A stretch of DNA of 64,000 nt from Arcobacter sp. (GTDB lineage Bacteria > Campylobacterota > Campylobacteria > Campylobacterales > Arcobacteraceae): contig PKUK01000008.1 in NCBI GenBank assembly GCA_002869535.1, forward strand, positions 414,350 to 478,349, given 5' to 3'. Both the position numbers and the translations under genes were made by a program. Position 1 is the first letter of the stretch; every line of letters starts with the position of its first letter. The notes under the pieces were generated by a model, which searched no databases, was not told the origin of the DNA, and saw only the letters and a program-made list of their open reading frames with translations. Shown here one piece after another: positions 53,335 through 63,164 of this stretch.

Positions 53335-54171
53335 ATGAATAAAAATTTAAAAAAGATTTTAATCAAAACAAAAAAACAGGTCTTTACAGAAATTTCTGGA
53401 AATAATAGTTCAAACCTAAAAGGTGAAGGTTATGATTTTTTAGAGTTACGAGAGTATGAATTTGGCGAAGATATTAAAAATATTGATTGGACAATAAGTG
53501 CTAAAATGAATACTGCTTATGTAAAAGTTTTTCATGCTCAAAAAGAGCTCAATATTAATATAATTCCATTGCTAAGTGGAAGTATGATTTTTGGAACTAA
53601 AAAATCAAAACAGGAGTTAGTAACTGAAGTTTGTTCGATTTTGGGATATTCAAGTATCAAACAAACAGACCCCTTCTCTTCTTTTATAATAAATGAGACT
53701 TTTGAAAATATTACTAAAAGAAGTAAGAAATTGTCAAGTGTTGCAAATATGTGTCAAAAAGTATTTGATTATAATCCTTTAGGAAAATCTATTAATTATA
53801 AACATCTTCATGAGGATTCATTTAAATTAATCAAAATGAAATCTATACTATTTTTAATAGGAGATTTTATAGAAATAGCAAATTTAGATTTGAGAGTTTT
53901 AGCAAAAAGACATGAAATATTTGTAATTATTGTTAGGGATATATTTGGAGAAAATCCACAAAAACTAGGAAATAGCAGTTTTGTTGATACAAACAGTGGC
54001 CTAAGATTTGATGGAGTTATTGATAAATCTTCTATTAATAACTATAAAGCATTTATCAAAAAAAATGACCATGATTTATTTAATCATCTTCAAAAATGTA
54101 ATATAAAATTTACTAAAATATATACCCATGAAGAACCTATTTCAAAAATTGCAAGTTTGGTTGGAAAATGA
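53335..54171 (+). CDS. DUF58 protein of the MoxR/Bat operon
   Basis: A 278-residue cytoplasmic protein with the DUF58 hallmark DFLELREYEFGEDIKNIDWTISAKMN. The C-terminal half resembles a VWA-like fold without a metal site. It starts 3 bases after the moxR stop and its TGA overlaps the ATG of the next small gene. It is thought to act with MoxR, but its biochemical role is unknown. Confidence 0.88.
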   Translation: MNKNLKKILIKTKKQVFTEISGNNSSNLKGEGYDFLELREYEFGEDIKNIDWTISAKMNTAYVKVFHAQKELNINIIPLLSGSMIFGTKKSKQELVTEVCSILGYSSIKQTDPFSSFIINETFENITKRSKKLSSVANMCQKVFDYNPLGKSINYKHLHEDSFKLIKMKSILFLIGDFIEIANLDLRVLAKRHEIFVIIVRDIFGENPQKLGNSSFVDTNSGLRFDGVIDKSSINNYKAFIKKNDHDLFNHLQKCNIKFTKIYTHEEPISKIASLVGK

Positions 54172-54551
54172 ATTAATTAAAAATAAATGGAATAAAAGCT
54201 TTAGAGACTATTCCTGATATCTCTTTTTATCTTTTTATACTTCTAATAGGAGTTTCTTTAATTCTTATATTTTCTTTTATATATTTATTATATAAATATT
54301 TCAAAAGCAAAAATAATCCTAGAAAAAGATATTACAAAAGATTGGAAAATCTTGATTTAAATAATACAAAAAATGCCGCTTATGAAATTACAAAATATGT
54401 TAAAAAACTTGCAAAAAGCCATAGGGAAATCAAATTGGCAGAAGAGCTAATAAGTGAATTAGAAGAATATAAATATAAAAAAGATGTAAAAAAATTTGAT
54501 AATACTATATATCAAAAATATGAACTCTTTATGGAAAATGTAGATGTTTGA
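54168..54551 (+). pseudogene. Small Bat-operon membrane protein with an in-frame TAA at codon 3
   Basis: The expected operon frame starts with ATG at 54168 overlapping the DUF58 stop (ATGA). It reads Met-Asn-TAA and then continues open for 124 codons. The frame encodes one helix (about residues 20-43, FYLFILLIGVSLILIFSFIY), then a charged cytoplasmic part ending ELFMENVDV, and overlaps the VWA ATG by 8 bases. There is no other good start until TTG at 54342, after the helix. This matches the small membrane protein usually found between DUF58 and BatA genes. It may be a nonsense mutant, be started by a non-standard codon, or contain a sequence error. Confidence 0.6.
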
Positions 54552-55449
54552 TAATTTTAGTTTTGAGTATCCTTGGTTTTTATGTCTAATATTTTTATTT
54601 ATTTTTTGTGATATCTATTGTAAGGCACAAAATCCTGCTTACTATTTTGTTCATCTTAAAATATTCAAAAACTCCTCCTCAAATAAAAATACTTTAATTT
54701 ATATTATTAAGTATTTAGCCATTATTTTTTCTCTTATTGCCCTTGCTTCACCAATAAAAATCCTAGATAGACAACTTTTAAAAAAAGATGGTATAAATAT
54801 AATTTTAGACTTAGATACTAGTGGTTCTATGAGAGAGCGAGGCTTTAATAAAGCTAATATAAACCAAAATAGATGGAATGTAGTAAACAGTGTAGTACAA
54901 GACTTTATTGAAAAACGAATTAATGATAACATTGGACTTGTAGTATTTGGAAGTTCTGTATTAACAGCTTCGCCACTTAGTTTTGACAAAAATTCACAAA
55001 AAGAGATAATTAAGTATATTGATATTGGAATAGTAGGTGAACAAACAGCTATGTTTGACTCTCTTGCCACATCTATAAATATATTAAAGAATAAAAAAGC
55101 AAAATCAAATATTATAATTCTACTAACAGATGGGGAAGATACTGCAAGTAAAATTCCACTTCAAATTGTTAATAAACTTGCAGTAAAATATAATATAAAA
55201 ATATATACTATTGGTATAGGTGAATCAAATAGACAAATTTTAAATTTCATTTCCCAAGAAACAGGAGCAAAATCTTTTGTTGCAAATTCAAAAGAAGATT
55301 TAATTGAAGTCTATGAGAGTATAAATACATTAGAAAAATCAGATATAGACGATAATATTTTATTATTAAAAGAGTATCTATTCTTTTATCCTCTATTTAT
55401 GGGAATAATATTTTTAATTTTCTATATTTACCTAAAAAACAAAGATTAA
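54544..55449 (+). CDS. VWA-domain membrane protein, BatA-like
   Basis: A 301-residue protein with N-terminal helices (about 10-25 and 48-66), a cytoplasmic or periplasmic VWA domain and a C-terminal helix (FFYPLFMGIIFLIFYIYL). The metal-ion-dependent adhesion site is complete: DTSGS, the Thr in GEQTAMFD and the Asp in LLTDGED. BatA-type proteins form part of the MoxR system linked to aerotolerance and envelope stress. Only one VWA gene is present, while Bacteroides has both BatA and BatB. Confidence 0.85.
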   Translation: MFDNFSFEYPWFLCLIFLFIFCDIYCKAQNPAYYFVHLKIFKNSSSNKNTLIYIIKYLAIIFSLIALASPIKILDRQLLKKDGINIILDLDTSGSMRERGFNKANINQNRWNVVNSVVQDFIEKRINDNIGLVVFGSSVLTASPLSFDKNSQKEIIKYIDIGIVGEQTAMFDSLATSINILKNKKAKSNIIILLTDGEDTASKIPLQIVNKLAVKYNIKIYTIGIGESNRQILNFISQETGAKSFVANSKEDLIEVYESINTLEKSDIDDNILLLKEYLFFYPLFMGIIFLIFYIYLKNKD

Positions 55450-55504
55450 CTTGAATTTTAAAAAAATTTAGCTTATAATATTAAAAACTTGAAAAAGAAG
55501 ATAT

Positions 55505-56311
55505 ATGAATAAAGAAGAATTAATTGACTTGCTAAAGAAAAGTTCCCAAGAGAGCTTAAATGAAGCAAGTACAGTTGAAGAAGAAATACCAGAAGAAGAA
55601 GTTACTCCAAAAAAAACTGAACCAGAAGTTAAAGAGAGTAAAAGTGGCTTTAAATTTTTATACATAATTTTAATACTTATGGCAATAATCAGCTATTTAT
55701 TAATTTCACAAAATCAAAAAGAAAATGCCCAAAAAGCAACTCTTATATTTGAAGACTTACCAAAAGATATACAGGCAAACTATGTTACAAAAGAAGAACT
55801 TTCAAATAATATTCAAGCAAAAGAAGATGAAATTAATTTAATTGTAAAACAACTTAAAGAAGAGTTATCAGTACTCAATGAAAAGTTTGAATTAGCAAAT
55901 ATCGAAAAAAATGAAATAAGAGTTGACGCACAAAAAAATAGACCTAATAGATATGATGCAACTGGATGTTATGCAGAGACAGAAGGAACTTATGAATTTT
56001 ATAATTCATGTACAGACAGAATCAATAAGTTTTTAGAGAAAAATAAAAATGCAACTTCTTTTCAAATAATTCCAGTAGTTGATATAAAAGATAAAGTTTA
56101 TATCAAAGATATAATTTCAAATATAAAAGATAAAGATATTGATAAAAAACCTTTAAAAGATTATCTAATGGAAGGATTATCAAGAAAAAGAGTTTTAGAG
56201 GCATCTTGGCACGTGAAGAAACAACTAGGAAAAGAAGCTATTATTACTTATGTAAATTATATTGCTGACACAGCTGATAAAAGAGGTTTTACTATAAGAG
56301 CTTATAGATAA
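55505..56311 (+). CDS. Unknown single-pass membrane protein with coiled coil
   Basis: A 268-residue protein. A strongly acidic cytoplasmic N-terminus (SSQESLNEASTVEEEIPEEE) precedes one helix at about 52-68, a coiled-coil-like region (about 90-145), and a C-terminal domain with two cysteines (GCYAET ... SCTDRI) and OmpA-like looking strands (TSFQIIPVVDIKDK ... RKRVLEASWHVKKQL). The cysteines could pair in the periplasm. The family is not recognised. It follows the VWA gene after 55 bases and ends in a 10-base convergent overlap with murE. Confidence 0.55.
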   Translation: MNKEELIDLLKKSSQESLNEASTVEEEIPEEEVTPKKTEPEVKESKSGFKFLYIILILMAIISYLLISQNQKENAQKATLIFEDLPKDIQANYVTKEELSNNIQAKEDEINLIVKQLKEELSVLNEKFELANIEKNEIRVDAQKNRPNRYDATGCYAETEGTYEFYNSCTDRINKFLEKNKNATSFQIIPVVDIKDKVYIKDIISNIKDKDIDKKPLKDYLMEGLSRKRVLEASWHVKKQLGKEAIITYVNYIADTADKRGFTIRAYR

Positions 56312-57579
56312 GAGTTGATAACCTCTTTGTCACAAAAGGGGAGTTTCTGGTCATATATGATTTGATACTCTTCATCCCCTTTTCCTAAAACTAAAATAAC
56401 ACTATTTTTAGTATATAAATCAATAGCTTTTTTTATCGCAAGCTTTCTATTTATCTCAACTTCCACTTTTGATTTATCGCTAATACCTCTTAAAATATCT
56501 TCAATAATTAAATCTGGTTCTTCAAATCTTGGATTATCACTAGTTACTATGATATGTTTTGCATAATTTTGTGCAACTTTTCCCATAAGTGGACGTTTAT
56601 CTTTGTCCCTATCTCCCCCTGCACCAAATACTACTATAATATCTTTATGTCCAAAACTTCCTAATACCTCTTTCATACCATCAGGAGTATGGGCAAAGTC
56701 AACTATAATATATGGATTTAAACTAAGAGTTTCCATTCTTCCTGAAACTCCTGCGAAGTTTTCAACAGCCTCACAGATTTCATTTAAAGATTTTTTTGTA
56801 GTCATATGAACAGCTGCTATTGCAGCGGTTAAATTGTATACATTAAATATACCCATCATCATAGAAGTAAAACTCTCTACTTTTTCAAAGTTTTGTAAAG
56901 CAACATGCATACCATCTTTAAAAGAGTATGCTTGAACTTTATATGTTGATGGCTCATCTAATCCATAAGTTAAACAATTTTTAGGATTGAATTTAGCTTT
57001 TTTTTCATCTTTATTAATTAGCTTTTTACTCTCATCATCAAAAAAAGAGTTTTTAACATTTATATACTCTTCTATGGTTTTGTGATAATCAAGATGGTCT
57101 CTTGTAATATTTGTAAGAATTTTAAGTTCAAAAGTTAAACCCTCTATTCTCTTTTGCTCTATTGCATGGGAACTAACTTCCATAACAAAAAAATCACAAT
57201 GATTTTCTATAGCTTTTTGTACATGAGCAAAGTTTCCAAGTTGAACAGGAGTAGTTAAAGAGTACTCTTCTACTCTTTGTTCGTTTATAAAAAAGCCCCT
57301 AGTTCCTTGAAGAGCAACTTTATAACCTAAGTCTAAAAGTATAGAATAAATAGCAGCTGCTGTGGTAGTTTTACCATTTGTACCTGTTATTCCAATAACT
57401 TTTATTGATGAAAAGTCACAATGATTTTTTAAATCTTCTGATTTAATAAACTCTTTACATCCATTTTTTTTAGCATCTTCTATAAAAATTTTATTTTGTT
57501 TTGAATAAACAAAGGCAGAATTTTCATCTGCCTCTTTAGAATTATCTGTATATATTTTGTTATTTATGACTAGTTGCAA
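56302..57579 (-). CDS. murE: UDP-MurNAc-tripeptide synthetase (meso-DAP adding)
   Basis: A 425-residue ligase of peptidoglycan synthesis. ATP site GITGTNGKTTTAAAI, central HxxxxH-type VSSHAIEQKRIEGL, and the meso-diaminopimelate selectivity motif DNPRFEEP are all present. The N-terminal UDP-binding domain is short, as in other Campylobacterota MurE. The 5' end overlaps the unknown 197-residue gene by 20 bases. Confidence 0.95.
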   Translation of the reverse strand: MQLVINNKIYTDNSKEADENSAFVYSKQNKIFIEDAKKNGCKEFIKSEDLKNHCDFSSIKVIGITGTNGKTTTAAAIYSILLDLGYKVALQGTRGFFINEQRVEEYSLTTPVQLGNFAHVQKAIENHCDFFVMEVSSHAIEQKRIEGLTFELKILTNITRDHLDYHKTIEEYINVKNSFFDDESKKLINKDEKKAKFNPKNCLTYGLDEPSTYKVQAYSFKDGMHVALQNFEKVESFTSMMMGIFNVYNLTAAIAAVHMTTKKSLNEICEAVENFAGVSGRMETLSLNPYIIVDFAHTPDGMKEVLGSFGHKDIIVVFGAGGDRDKDKRPLMGKVAQNYAKHIIVTSDNPRFEEPDLIIEDILRGISDKSKVEVEINRKLAIKKAIDLYTKNSVILVLGKGDEEYQIIYDQKLPFCDKEVINSYL

Positions 57580-58153
57580 GTTTTTTTTCTTCTAGCATTT
57601 TATAAAGCTCTTCAATTTTTGAATCATATGCAAAATATTCATTAAACCCCTCAAGGTATGAATAAGCTGTTGTATTAAAATCATTTTCTATAAGTTTTGT
57701 TACAAAATCAAAAAAATCATCTTTTGAATCTATTGCAACTTTTGTAGAAAACATTATATCTTCAAAAGCAACTCTAAAAGAGCCTCTTGATTGAATTAAA
57801 ACTTTGAAATCATCATATTTAATAGCATCAAGTGAATCAACTGTTGAGTTTGTAAGATCTTTTAATATATCCATCATTTTATCAATATCACCATCATATG
57901 CATCTATTACCTTGTGTACATAGGCAATTGCTTCTTCTATATTTTGATCTTTTGCAACTGTAAAATAATCAAATAAAGATAATGCTTTGTCAACATCTTC
58001 ACTTGCTACATCACAAAAAAGAGCATAAATTGGATATTCTTTATTATATTTAAATACTGATGTTAATTGAGCATAAATAAACATAGCTTTATCGAATTCT
58101 TTATTTAAAAAATAGCTATTTGCATCATTTAATAATTTTTTTTCATTTATCAT
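57560..58153 (-). CDS. Unknown acidic helical protein
   Basis: A 197-residue cytoplasmic protein with many Asp, Phe, Lys and Tyr and repeating helix pairs (LLNDANSYFLNKEFDKAMFIYAQL is TPR-like). There is no signal peptide. It lies between the NifU-like gene (sharing one base) and murE (20-base overlap), so the three are one transcript. The function is unknown; protein interaction is suggested only by the TPR-like pattern. Confidence 0.6.
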   Translation of the reverse strand: MINEKKLLNDANSYFLNKEFDKAMFIYAQLTSVFKYNKEYPIYALFCDVASEDVDKALSLFDYFTVAKDQNIEEAIAYVHKVIDAYDGDIDKMMDILKDLTNSTVDSLDAIKYDDFKVLIQSRGSFRVAFEDIMFSTKVAIDSKDDFFDFVTKLIENDFNTTAYSYLEGFNEYFAYDSKIEELYKMLEEKKLATSHK

Positions 58154-58431
58154 TATAGCTCCTCTAATCGATTTTCCATCCCTGTTTCTACATTTATTAT
58201 AATCAAATCAGGATGAATTGCTGCTTTTAATTCTTTTTCAACCACATATTTTAAGGTACTTCCACTTGCACTACAGCCAACACAAGCACCTTGTAGTTGA
58301 ACATAGACTTTCCCATCTTTAATATCTAATAATGACATAGCTCCACCATCTTTTGCAAGCATAGGCGCTATTTTATTATCAATGATATTTTTAACAACGG
58401 GAAGTAAATCTTCATCACTAAATGGCATCAT
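58153..58431 (-). CDS. NifU C-terminal-like Fe-S cluster scaffold protein
   Basis: A 92-residue protein with the NifU C-terminal domain: PVVKNIIDNKIAPMLAKDGG then the cluster-binding CVGCSAS (two Cys separated by two residues). These proteins carry and deliver Fe-S clusters. The start has two Met codons in a row (MMPFSDED). Confidence 0.9.
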   Translation of the reverse strand: MMPFSDEDLLPVVKNIIDNKIAPMLAKDGGAMSLLDIKDGKVYVQLQGACVGCSASGSTLKYVVEKELKAAIHPDLIIINVETGMENRLEEL

Positions 58432-58442
58432 TTAAAAACCTT

Positions 58443-58550
58443 TTATTTTTCTATTCTTCTCTTTACAAGAAATATTCCAATAGCTGTCAGAACGACTATT
58501 ACTCCTATTGTAATAAATATTGTAGAGAGTGTAACTTCTTGTTCAAACAT
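58443..58550 (-). CDS. 35-residue single-pass membrane protein
   Basis: A small frame after ileS, starting with ATG 6 bases downstream of the ileS stop and ending with TAA 11 bases before the NifU-like start. It encodes MFEQEVTLS, a hydrophobic helix (TIFITIGVIVVLTAIGIFLV) and a basic end KRRIEK. No strong ribosome site is visible, but coupling to ileS translation is possible. The function is unknown. It is too short for standard gene callers. Confidence 0.5.
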   Translation of the reverse strand: MFEQEVTLSTIFITIGVIVVLTAIGIFLVKRRIEK

Positions 58551-58556
58551 AAATGC

Positions 58557-61283
58557 TTAACCTAGAACTTCATCACATCTAGCGCAGAGTTTATCTTCAC
58601 TTTGTGATTTAAACTTCCAACATCTAGGACATTTTGCATTTTTCGCTTTATATGCTTCAAAAACTATTCCATCTATTTCAAAACTTATTAATGCTGTCTC
58701 TTCTTTTGAATCTAAAATTGCACTTACTAAAAACCAATCTTCAGCTTCAATAGAAGGCAAAGCAAGTACATCATTAGAATTTGTATAAATATCAAGTTCT
58801 AAAGTAGATTTTATTATTTTATCTTTTTTTAGTTTATCTACTGATTCAGAAAACTTCTCTTTAACTTTTATTAAATTTTCTTCGTTAAGCTTACTTTCAA
58901 CTTCAGGTAAATCAAATTTAACTAAATCAAATACATCACTTACATCATCTTTTAATATTTTAGGTGAATACTCTAGTAACTCATCTACTGTATAAGTAAG
59001 AATTGGTGCCAATAATAATAATAGTTTTTTAGCAATCAATGCCATTGCTGTTTGAGCAGAAGTTCTATGAATATCATTTTTATTATCACAGTATAATCTA
59101 TCTTTACAAATATCTAAATATACTCCTGACAAATCCACAACTAAAAAATTATTTAACTTATTTAAGCCTTTTGAAAATTCATAGATTTTAAATGCATCAT
59201 CAATTTCATCAAAAACTTTTTTTGCTTTTGCAATTATCCATTTATCTAAAATACCAAAATCTTTTACATCAACTAAAGCTTCTAAGTCATTGATATTTGC
59301 TAATAAGAATCTTGCTGTATTTCTTATCTTTCTATACTGCTCAGCCATCTGTTTTAAAATATTATCAGAAATCTTTAAGTCACTTTGATAATCACTCATT
59401 GCAACCCAAAGTCTTAAAATCTCACTTCCATACTGTTTTAAAACTTTATCAGGAGCAACTACGTTACCCTTTGACTTAGACATTTTTTCACCCTTTTCAT
59501 CAACAGTGAATCCATGTGTTAAAATCGATTTATAAGGAGCTATCTCACTTGAAGCTAGTGTAGTTAAAAGTGAAGATTGGAACCAACCTCTATGTTGGTC
59601 ACTTCCTTCTAGATACATATCAGCTGGAAAAGTTCCTGCATCATAATTTCTAGATCTTAAAACTGCATTTTGAGTAGAACCAGAATCAAACCAAACATCT
59701 AAAATGTCAGTTGTTTTTTCTAAATCATCTGGATTTAAACCACTTCCTGGATATAACAATTCATTGATTTCTAAATCATACCAAGCATCACAACCTTTTT
59801 GCTCGAAAATCATAGCTGTATAATTTAATACTTTTTCGTCAAATACTATTTCATCAGTCTTTTTATTTCTAAAAAATGCAATTGGAACACCCCAATCTCT
59901 TTGTCTAGAAATACACCAATCAGGACGCCCATCAAGCATAGATTTTAATCTATTTCTTCCCCACTCAGGATAGAAAGTTAAATCTTCCACAACTTTAAGT
60001 GCATTTTCTCTTAACGTTTTATTCTCTTTTCCATAATTATCATCTATTGATATAAACCATTGTTTTGTTGCTCTAAAGATAATAGGGGTATGTGTTCTCC
60101 AACAATGTGGATAAGAGTGTCTAATATCAACTCTTTTTAATAGTGCATCACCCAACTCTTCAAGGATAAGTTCATTTGCTTTAAATACATTTAGTCCTAA
60201 GTATTTTTCCGTATCTCTAAATAGTTTTTCTCTATTAATTGTTTCATCATACTTTCCATATGCATCCACTGGCATAATTACATCTAAATCATATCTTAGA
60301 CCTACTTTATAATCATCCTCACCATGACCAGGTGCAGTATGTACAGCCCCAGAACCTGAGTCCATCATTACATGTTCACCTAATATAACTTTAGATTTTC
60401 TATCATTTAAAGGATTAATTGCAAATGTATTTTCTAAATCATTTGGATTAATTGTTTTTACAACTTCACCAGATATAACTTCATTTTCAACTAATGAGTT
60501 ATATAGTTTTTTTGCAACAATAAATTTATCACTTGTCAAGACATACTCTTCTTCGCCATTAAGCGAGATACCAGTATTTGCAGGAAGTGTCCATGGAGTT
60601 GTTGTACAAATAATTAGACTTGCATCCATTTCTTCATGTTTAAATGCAACATAAATTGATGGTGAAGTTTTATCTTCATATTCAACTTCAGCTTCAGCTA
60701 AGGCAGTTTGAGCAGCCCAAGACCAATATACTGGTTTAGACCGTTGCACAAGAAGTCCTTGTTTTGCAATAGCACAAAGTTCTCTATAAATATTTGCTTC
60801 AAATTTAAAGTCCATAGTTAAATAAGGTTTATCCCAATCGGCGATAATACCTAATTCTTTAAACTCACCTCTTTGAATATCAACAAATTTAGTTGCATGA
60901 TCACGACAAAGTTGTCTTAACTTTGACTTTGGAAGTTCTTTTTTCTTTGTACTTCCTATTTTTTCTTCAACTTTTTGCTCAATTGGTAAACCATGACAAT
61001 CCCAACCTGGAACATATCTAATTGACTTTCCATCAAAATAGTGAAATTTATTAATTATATCTTTTAATATTTTATTTAATGCATGACCAATATGAATATG
61101 ACCATTTGCATAGGGAGGACCATCATGTAGAGTAAAAGTTTCAGCTCCAACTCTGTTCTCTTTCATTCTGTCATAAACTTTTTGCTCATCCCACTTTTTA
61201 TATTTTATTGGTTCGTTGTTTGGAAGATTTCCTCTCATTGGAAAATCTGTTTTTGGAAGTAATATACTCTCTTTGTAATCCAT
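58557..61283 (-). CDS. ileS: Isoleucyl-tRNA synthetase
   Basis: A 908-residue class I synthetase. HIGH-type motif [15 protein letters not shown] and KMSKS in [14 protein letters not shown] are present, with the editing domain between them and the C-terminal zinc cluster CPRC ... CARC. The length fits bacterial IleS. It is followed by the small membrane protein and NifU-like genes on the same strand. Confidence 0.97.
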   Translation of the reverse strand: MDYKESILLPKTDFPMRGNLPNNEPIKYKKWDEQKVYDRMKENRVGAETFTLHDGPPYANGHIHIGHALNKILKDIINKFHYFDGKSIRYVPGWDCHGLPIEQKVEEKIGSTKKKELPKSKLRQLCRDHATKFVDIQRGEFKELGIIADWDKPYLTMDFKFEANIYRELCAIAKQGLLVQRSKPVYWSWAAQTALAEAEVEYEDKTSPSIYVAFKHEEMDASLIICTTTPWTLPANTGISLNGEEEYVLTSDKFIVAKKLYNSLVENEVISGEVVKTINPNDLENTFAINPLNDRKSKVILGEHVMMDSGSGAVHTAPGHGEDDYKVGLRYDLDVIMPVDAYGKYDETINREKLFRDTEKYLGLNVFKANELILEELGDALLKRVDIRHSYPHCWRTHTPIIFRATKQWFISIDDNYGKENKTLRENALKVVEDLTFYPEWGRNRLKSMLDGRPDWCISRQRDWGVPIAFFRNKKTDEIVFDEKVLNYTAMIFEQKGCDAWYDLEINELLYPGSGLNPDDLEKTTDILDVWFDSGSTQNAVLRSRNYDAGTFPADMYLEGSDQHRGWFQSSLLTTLASSEIAPYKSILTHGFTVDEKGEKMSKSKGNVVAPDKVLKQYGSEILRLWVAMSDYQSDLKISDNILKQMAEQYRKIRNTARFLLANINDLEALVDVKDFGILDKWIIAKAKKVFDEIDDAFKIYEFSKGLNKLNNFLVVDLSGVYLDICKDRLYCDNKNDIHRTSAQTAMALIAKKLLLLLAPILTYTVDELLEYSPKILKDDVSDVFDLVKFDLPEVESKLNEENLIKVKEKFSESVDKLKKDKIIKSTLELDIYTNSNDVLALPSIEAEDWFLVSAILDSKEETALISFEIDGIVFEAYKAKNAKCPRCWKFKSQSEDKLCARCDEVLG

Positions 61284-61611
61284 ATTATAATTACCTTATT
61301 TCTTAAAATTGGGTGATTATATCTAAAGATAATTTAATATAAAGTTATCATCAAAATTTGCATATAAATAATTTATTAAATAGATTATATTCTAAAACAC
61401 ATGATGTACAATAATTGTACATTGTCTTAGGTTTTTTACTCATATTAACCTTTTTTTGTTTCTAATGTACACATTTGAGACAAATTATTATCTATATTAT
61501 GTTACTAAATAGAATAATTTTTCACATCTGAATAAATTTACTTTATATTACAGAGAATCTTTTTGTTAACTATGATATTATTTTGCTATATTTTATTATG
61601 TGGAATTGAAC
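61284..61611. other. Divergent regulatory interval between ileS and mqo
   Basis: About 320 bases of AT-rich non-coding sequence between two divergent genes. It contains a 17-base perfect palindrome (61405-61421) and a second TGTACA (61466-61471). No T-box leader was recognised upstream of ileS and no small gene with a ribosome site was found. Confidence 0.6.
61405..61421. promoter_or_regulatory. TGTACAAT-A-ATTGTACA operator-like palindrome
   Basis: A perfect inverted repeat with 8-base arms and one central base lies mid-way between divergent ileS and mqo. A further TGTACA occurs about 45 bases on. The symmetry and length fit a dimeric repressor or activator site. The regulator is not identifiable from the sequence. 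Confidence 0.5.
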
Positions 61612-62964
61612 ATGAATAATAAGCATTATGACATATTAGTTGTAGGTGGTGGAATTTCGGGTGCAGCGACATTCTATGAATTTGCAAAATATACAAATAT
61701 AAAAAGTATTTGTATGCTTGAAAAATATGAAAGTTTAGCAACTCTAAACTCTAAAGGTACAAGTAACTCACAAACTATCCATGTAGGTGATATTGAAACT
61801 AACTATACGTTAGATAAAGCAAAAATCACTAAAAGAACAGCAAAAATGATAGAAAAGTTTTGTCTTCAATATAATTTACAAGACAAAGTAATGTTCAAAC
61901 ATCAAAAAATGGCTTTAGGTGTTGGAGAAAAAGAAGTTGAGTTTATTAAAAATAGATATAACGAGTTTAAAGAACTATTTCCATATTTAGAACTTTGGGA
62001 TAAAGAACAATTAAAAGAGTTAGAGCCATTATTAGTTTATGCAGATAAAGACAAAAAAGTAGAAAGACCAGAACCTATTGTTGCAATGGGTGCAAGAGAC
62101 GAATATACAACTGTTGATTTTGGTGCTATGACTCAAGAGTTAGCAAAAGCAGGACAAAAAGCAGATCCAGAAAAAATCACAGATATTTATTATAATTCAG
62201 AAGCTGAATATATTGAAAAAATTGGTGATAAATTTAAAGTAAGTACAATGGACGGATCAGTATATACAGCTGATTTTGTTATTGTAAATGCTGGTGCTCA
62301 CTCTTTATTTCTAGCTCATAAGATGGGTTATGGTAAAGATATGGGTTCTTTATCAATGGCCGGAAGCTTTTATATTACAAATAACAAATACTTAAATGGA
62401 AAAGTTTATATGGTACAAAATCCAAAACTTCCATTTGCTGCACTTCATGGAGACCCTGATATTTTATGTGATGGAAAAACAAGATTTGGACCAACAGCAC
62501 TTGCACTATTAGTATTAGAGAGATATAAAGGTGGGAAATCATTCTTCCAATGTCTAAAAACTATGAATTTTGATGGAAGCATTATGAAAATTATGTGGGA
62601 TTTAATTAAAGATAGTGAAATTAGAAACTATGTATTTAAAAACTTCTTATTTGAAGTTCCAGGAATCAATAAAGGTCTATTTGTAAAAGATGCTAAAAAA
62701 ATTGTTCCTTCTTTAACTCCAGATGATTTAGAGTATGCTAAAGGATTTGGTGGAGTAAGACCACAAGTATTAAATAAAACAGAGAAAAAACTAATGCTTG
62801 GAGAAGCTTCTATTAACCCAGGTAATGGAATCATATTCAACATGACTCCAAGTCCAGGAGCAACTTCATGTTTATGTAATGCAGAAAGAGATATAAGATA
62901 TATTGTTGATTATTTAGGTCTAGAATTTGATGAAAAACAATTTTTAGCTGATTTAACTGAATAA
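61612..62964 (+). CDS. mqo: Malate:quinone oxidoreductase
   Basis: A FAD-dependent membrane-associated enzyme that oxidises malate to oxaloacetate and reduces quinone. The N-terminal FAD motif is DILVVGGGISGAATFYEF, and the following TLNSKGTSNSQTIHVGDIETNY is typical of Mqo. I chose ATG at 61612, which has a GGA-containing upstream stretch; GTG at 61600 would add four residues (454 rather than 450). The gene stands alone, with a strong terminator. Control by the upstream palindrome is possible. Confidence 0.92.
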   Translation: MNNKHYDILVVGGGISGAATFYEFAKYTNIKSICMLEKYESLATLNSKGTSNSQTIHVGDIETNYTLDKAKITKRTAKMIEKFCLQYNLQDKVMFKHQKMALGVGEKEVEFIKNRYNEFKELFPYLELWDKEQLKELEPLLVYADKDKKVERPEPIVAMGARDEYTTVDFGAMTQELAKAGQKADPEKITDIYYNSEAEYIEKIGDKFKVSTMDGSVYTADFVIVNAGAHSLFLAHKMGYGKDMGSLSMAGSFYITNNKYLNGKVYMVQNPKLPFAALHGDPDILCDGKTRFGPTALALLVLERYKGGKSFFQCLKTMNFDGSIMKIMWDLIKDSEIRNYVFKNFLFEVPGINKGLFVKDAKKIVPSLTPDDLEYAKGFGGVRPQVLNKTEKKLMLGEASINPGNGIIFNMTPSPGATSCLCNAERDIRYIVDYLGLEFDEKQFLADLTE

Positions 62965-62985
62965 TATTAGCTATTAATCTAGTTT

Positions 62986-63020
62986 AAAAGAGTATGAGTT
63001 TTCTCATACTCTTTTTTTTT
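62986..63020 (+). terminator. Strong terminator of mqo
   Basis: A 13-bp perfect stem (AAAAGAGTATGAG / CTCATACTCTTTT) with a TTTT loop is followed by further T residues. It starts 21 bases after the mqo stop. Confidence 0.9.
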
Positions 63021-63129
63021 ATACCAAGAAGAACTCGTTCTTCACTTTAGGATTTTTCAAAGAGAGTGCAAAAGGTTTCTTTAGTTGGAATTTACTTCCA
63101 ACGATAAAAGAAATCATAAGATTAGAGTC

Positions 63130-63156
63130 CCTTTTTAAATGGGACATTTAAAAAGG
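63130..63156 (+). promoter_or_regulatory. RBS-sequestering hairpin before the cinA-type gene
   Basis: CCTTTTTAAAT (63130-63140) pairs perfectly with ATTTAAAAAGG (63146-63156), an 11-bp stem with loop GGGAC. The 3' arm contains part of the Shine-Dalgarno AAGGAG, which lies 6 bases before the ATG. An alternative stem GTCCC / GGGAC (63127-63131 with 63141-63145) excludes the first one. This looks like a translational switch or a U-rich RNA thermometer, unproven. Confidence 0.45.
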
Positions 63157-63164
63157 AGCTTAAT

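Noticed and set aside
61284..61611. T-box leader for ileS
   Set aside because: No T-box sequence or specifier loop was found on the minus strand upstream of ileS; the prominent palindrome looks like a DNA operator instead.
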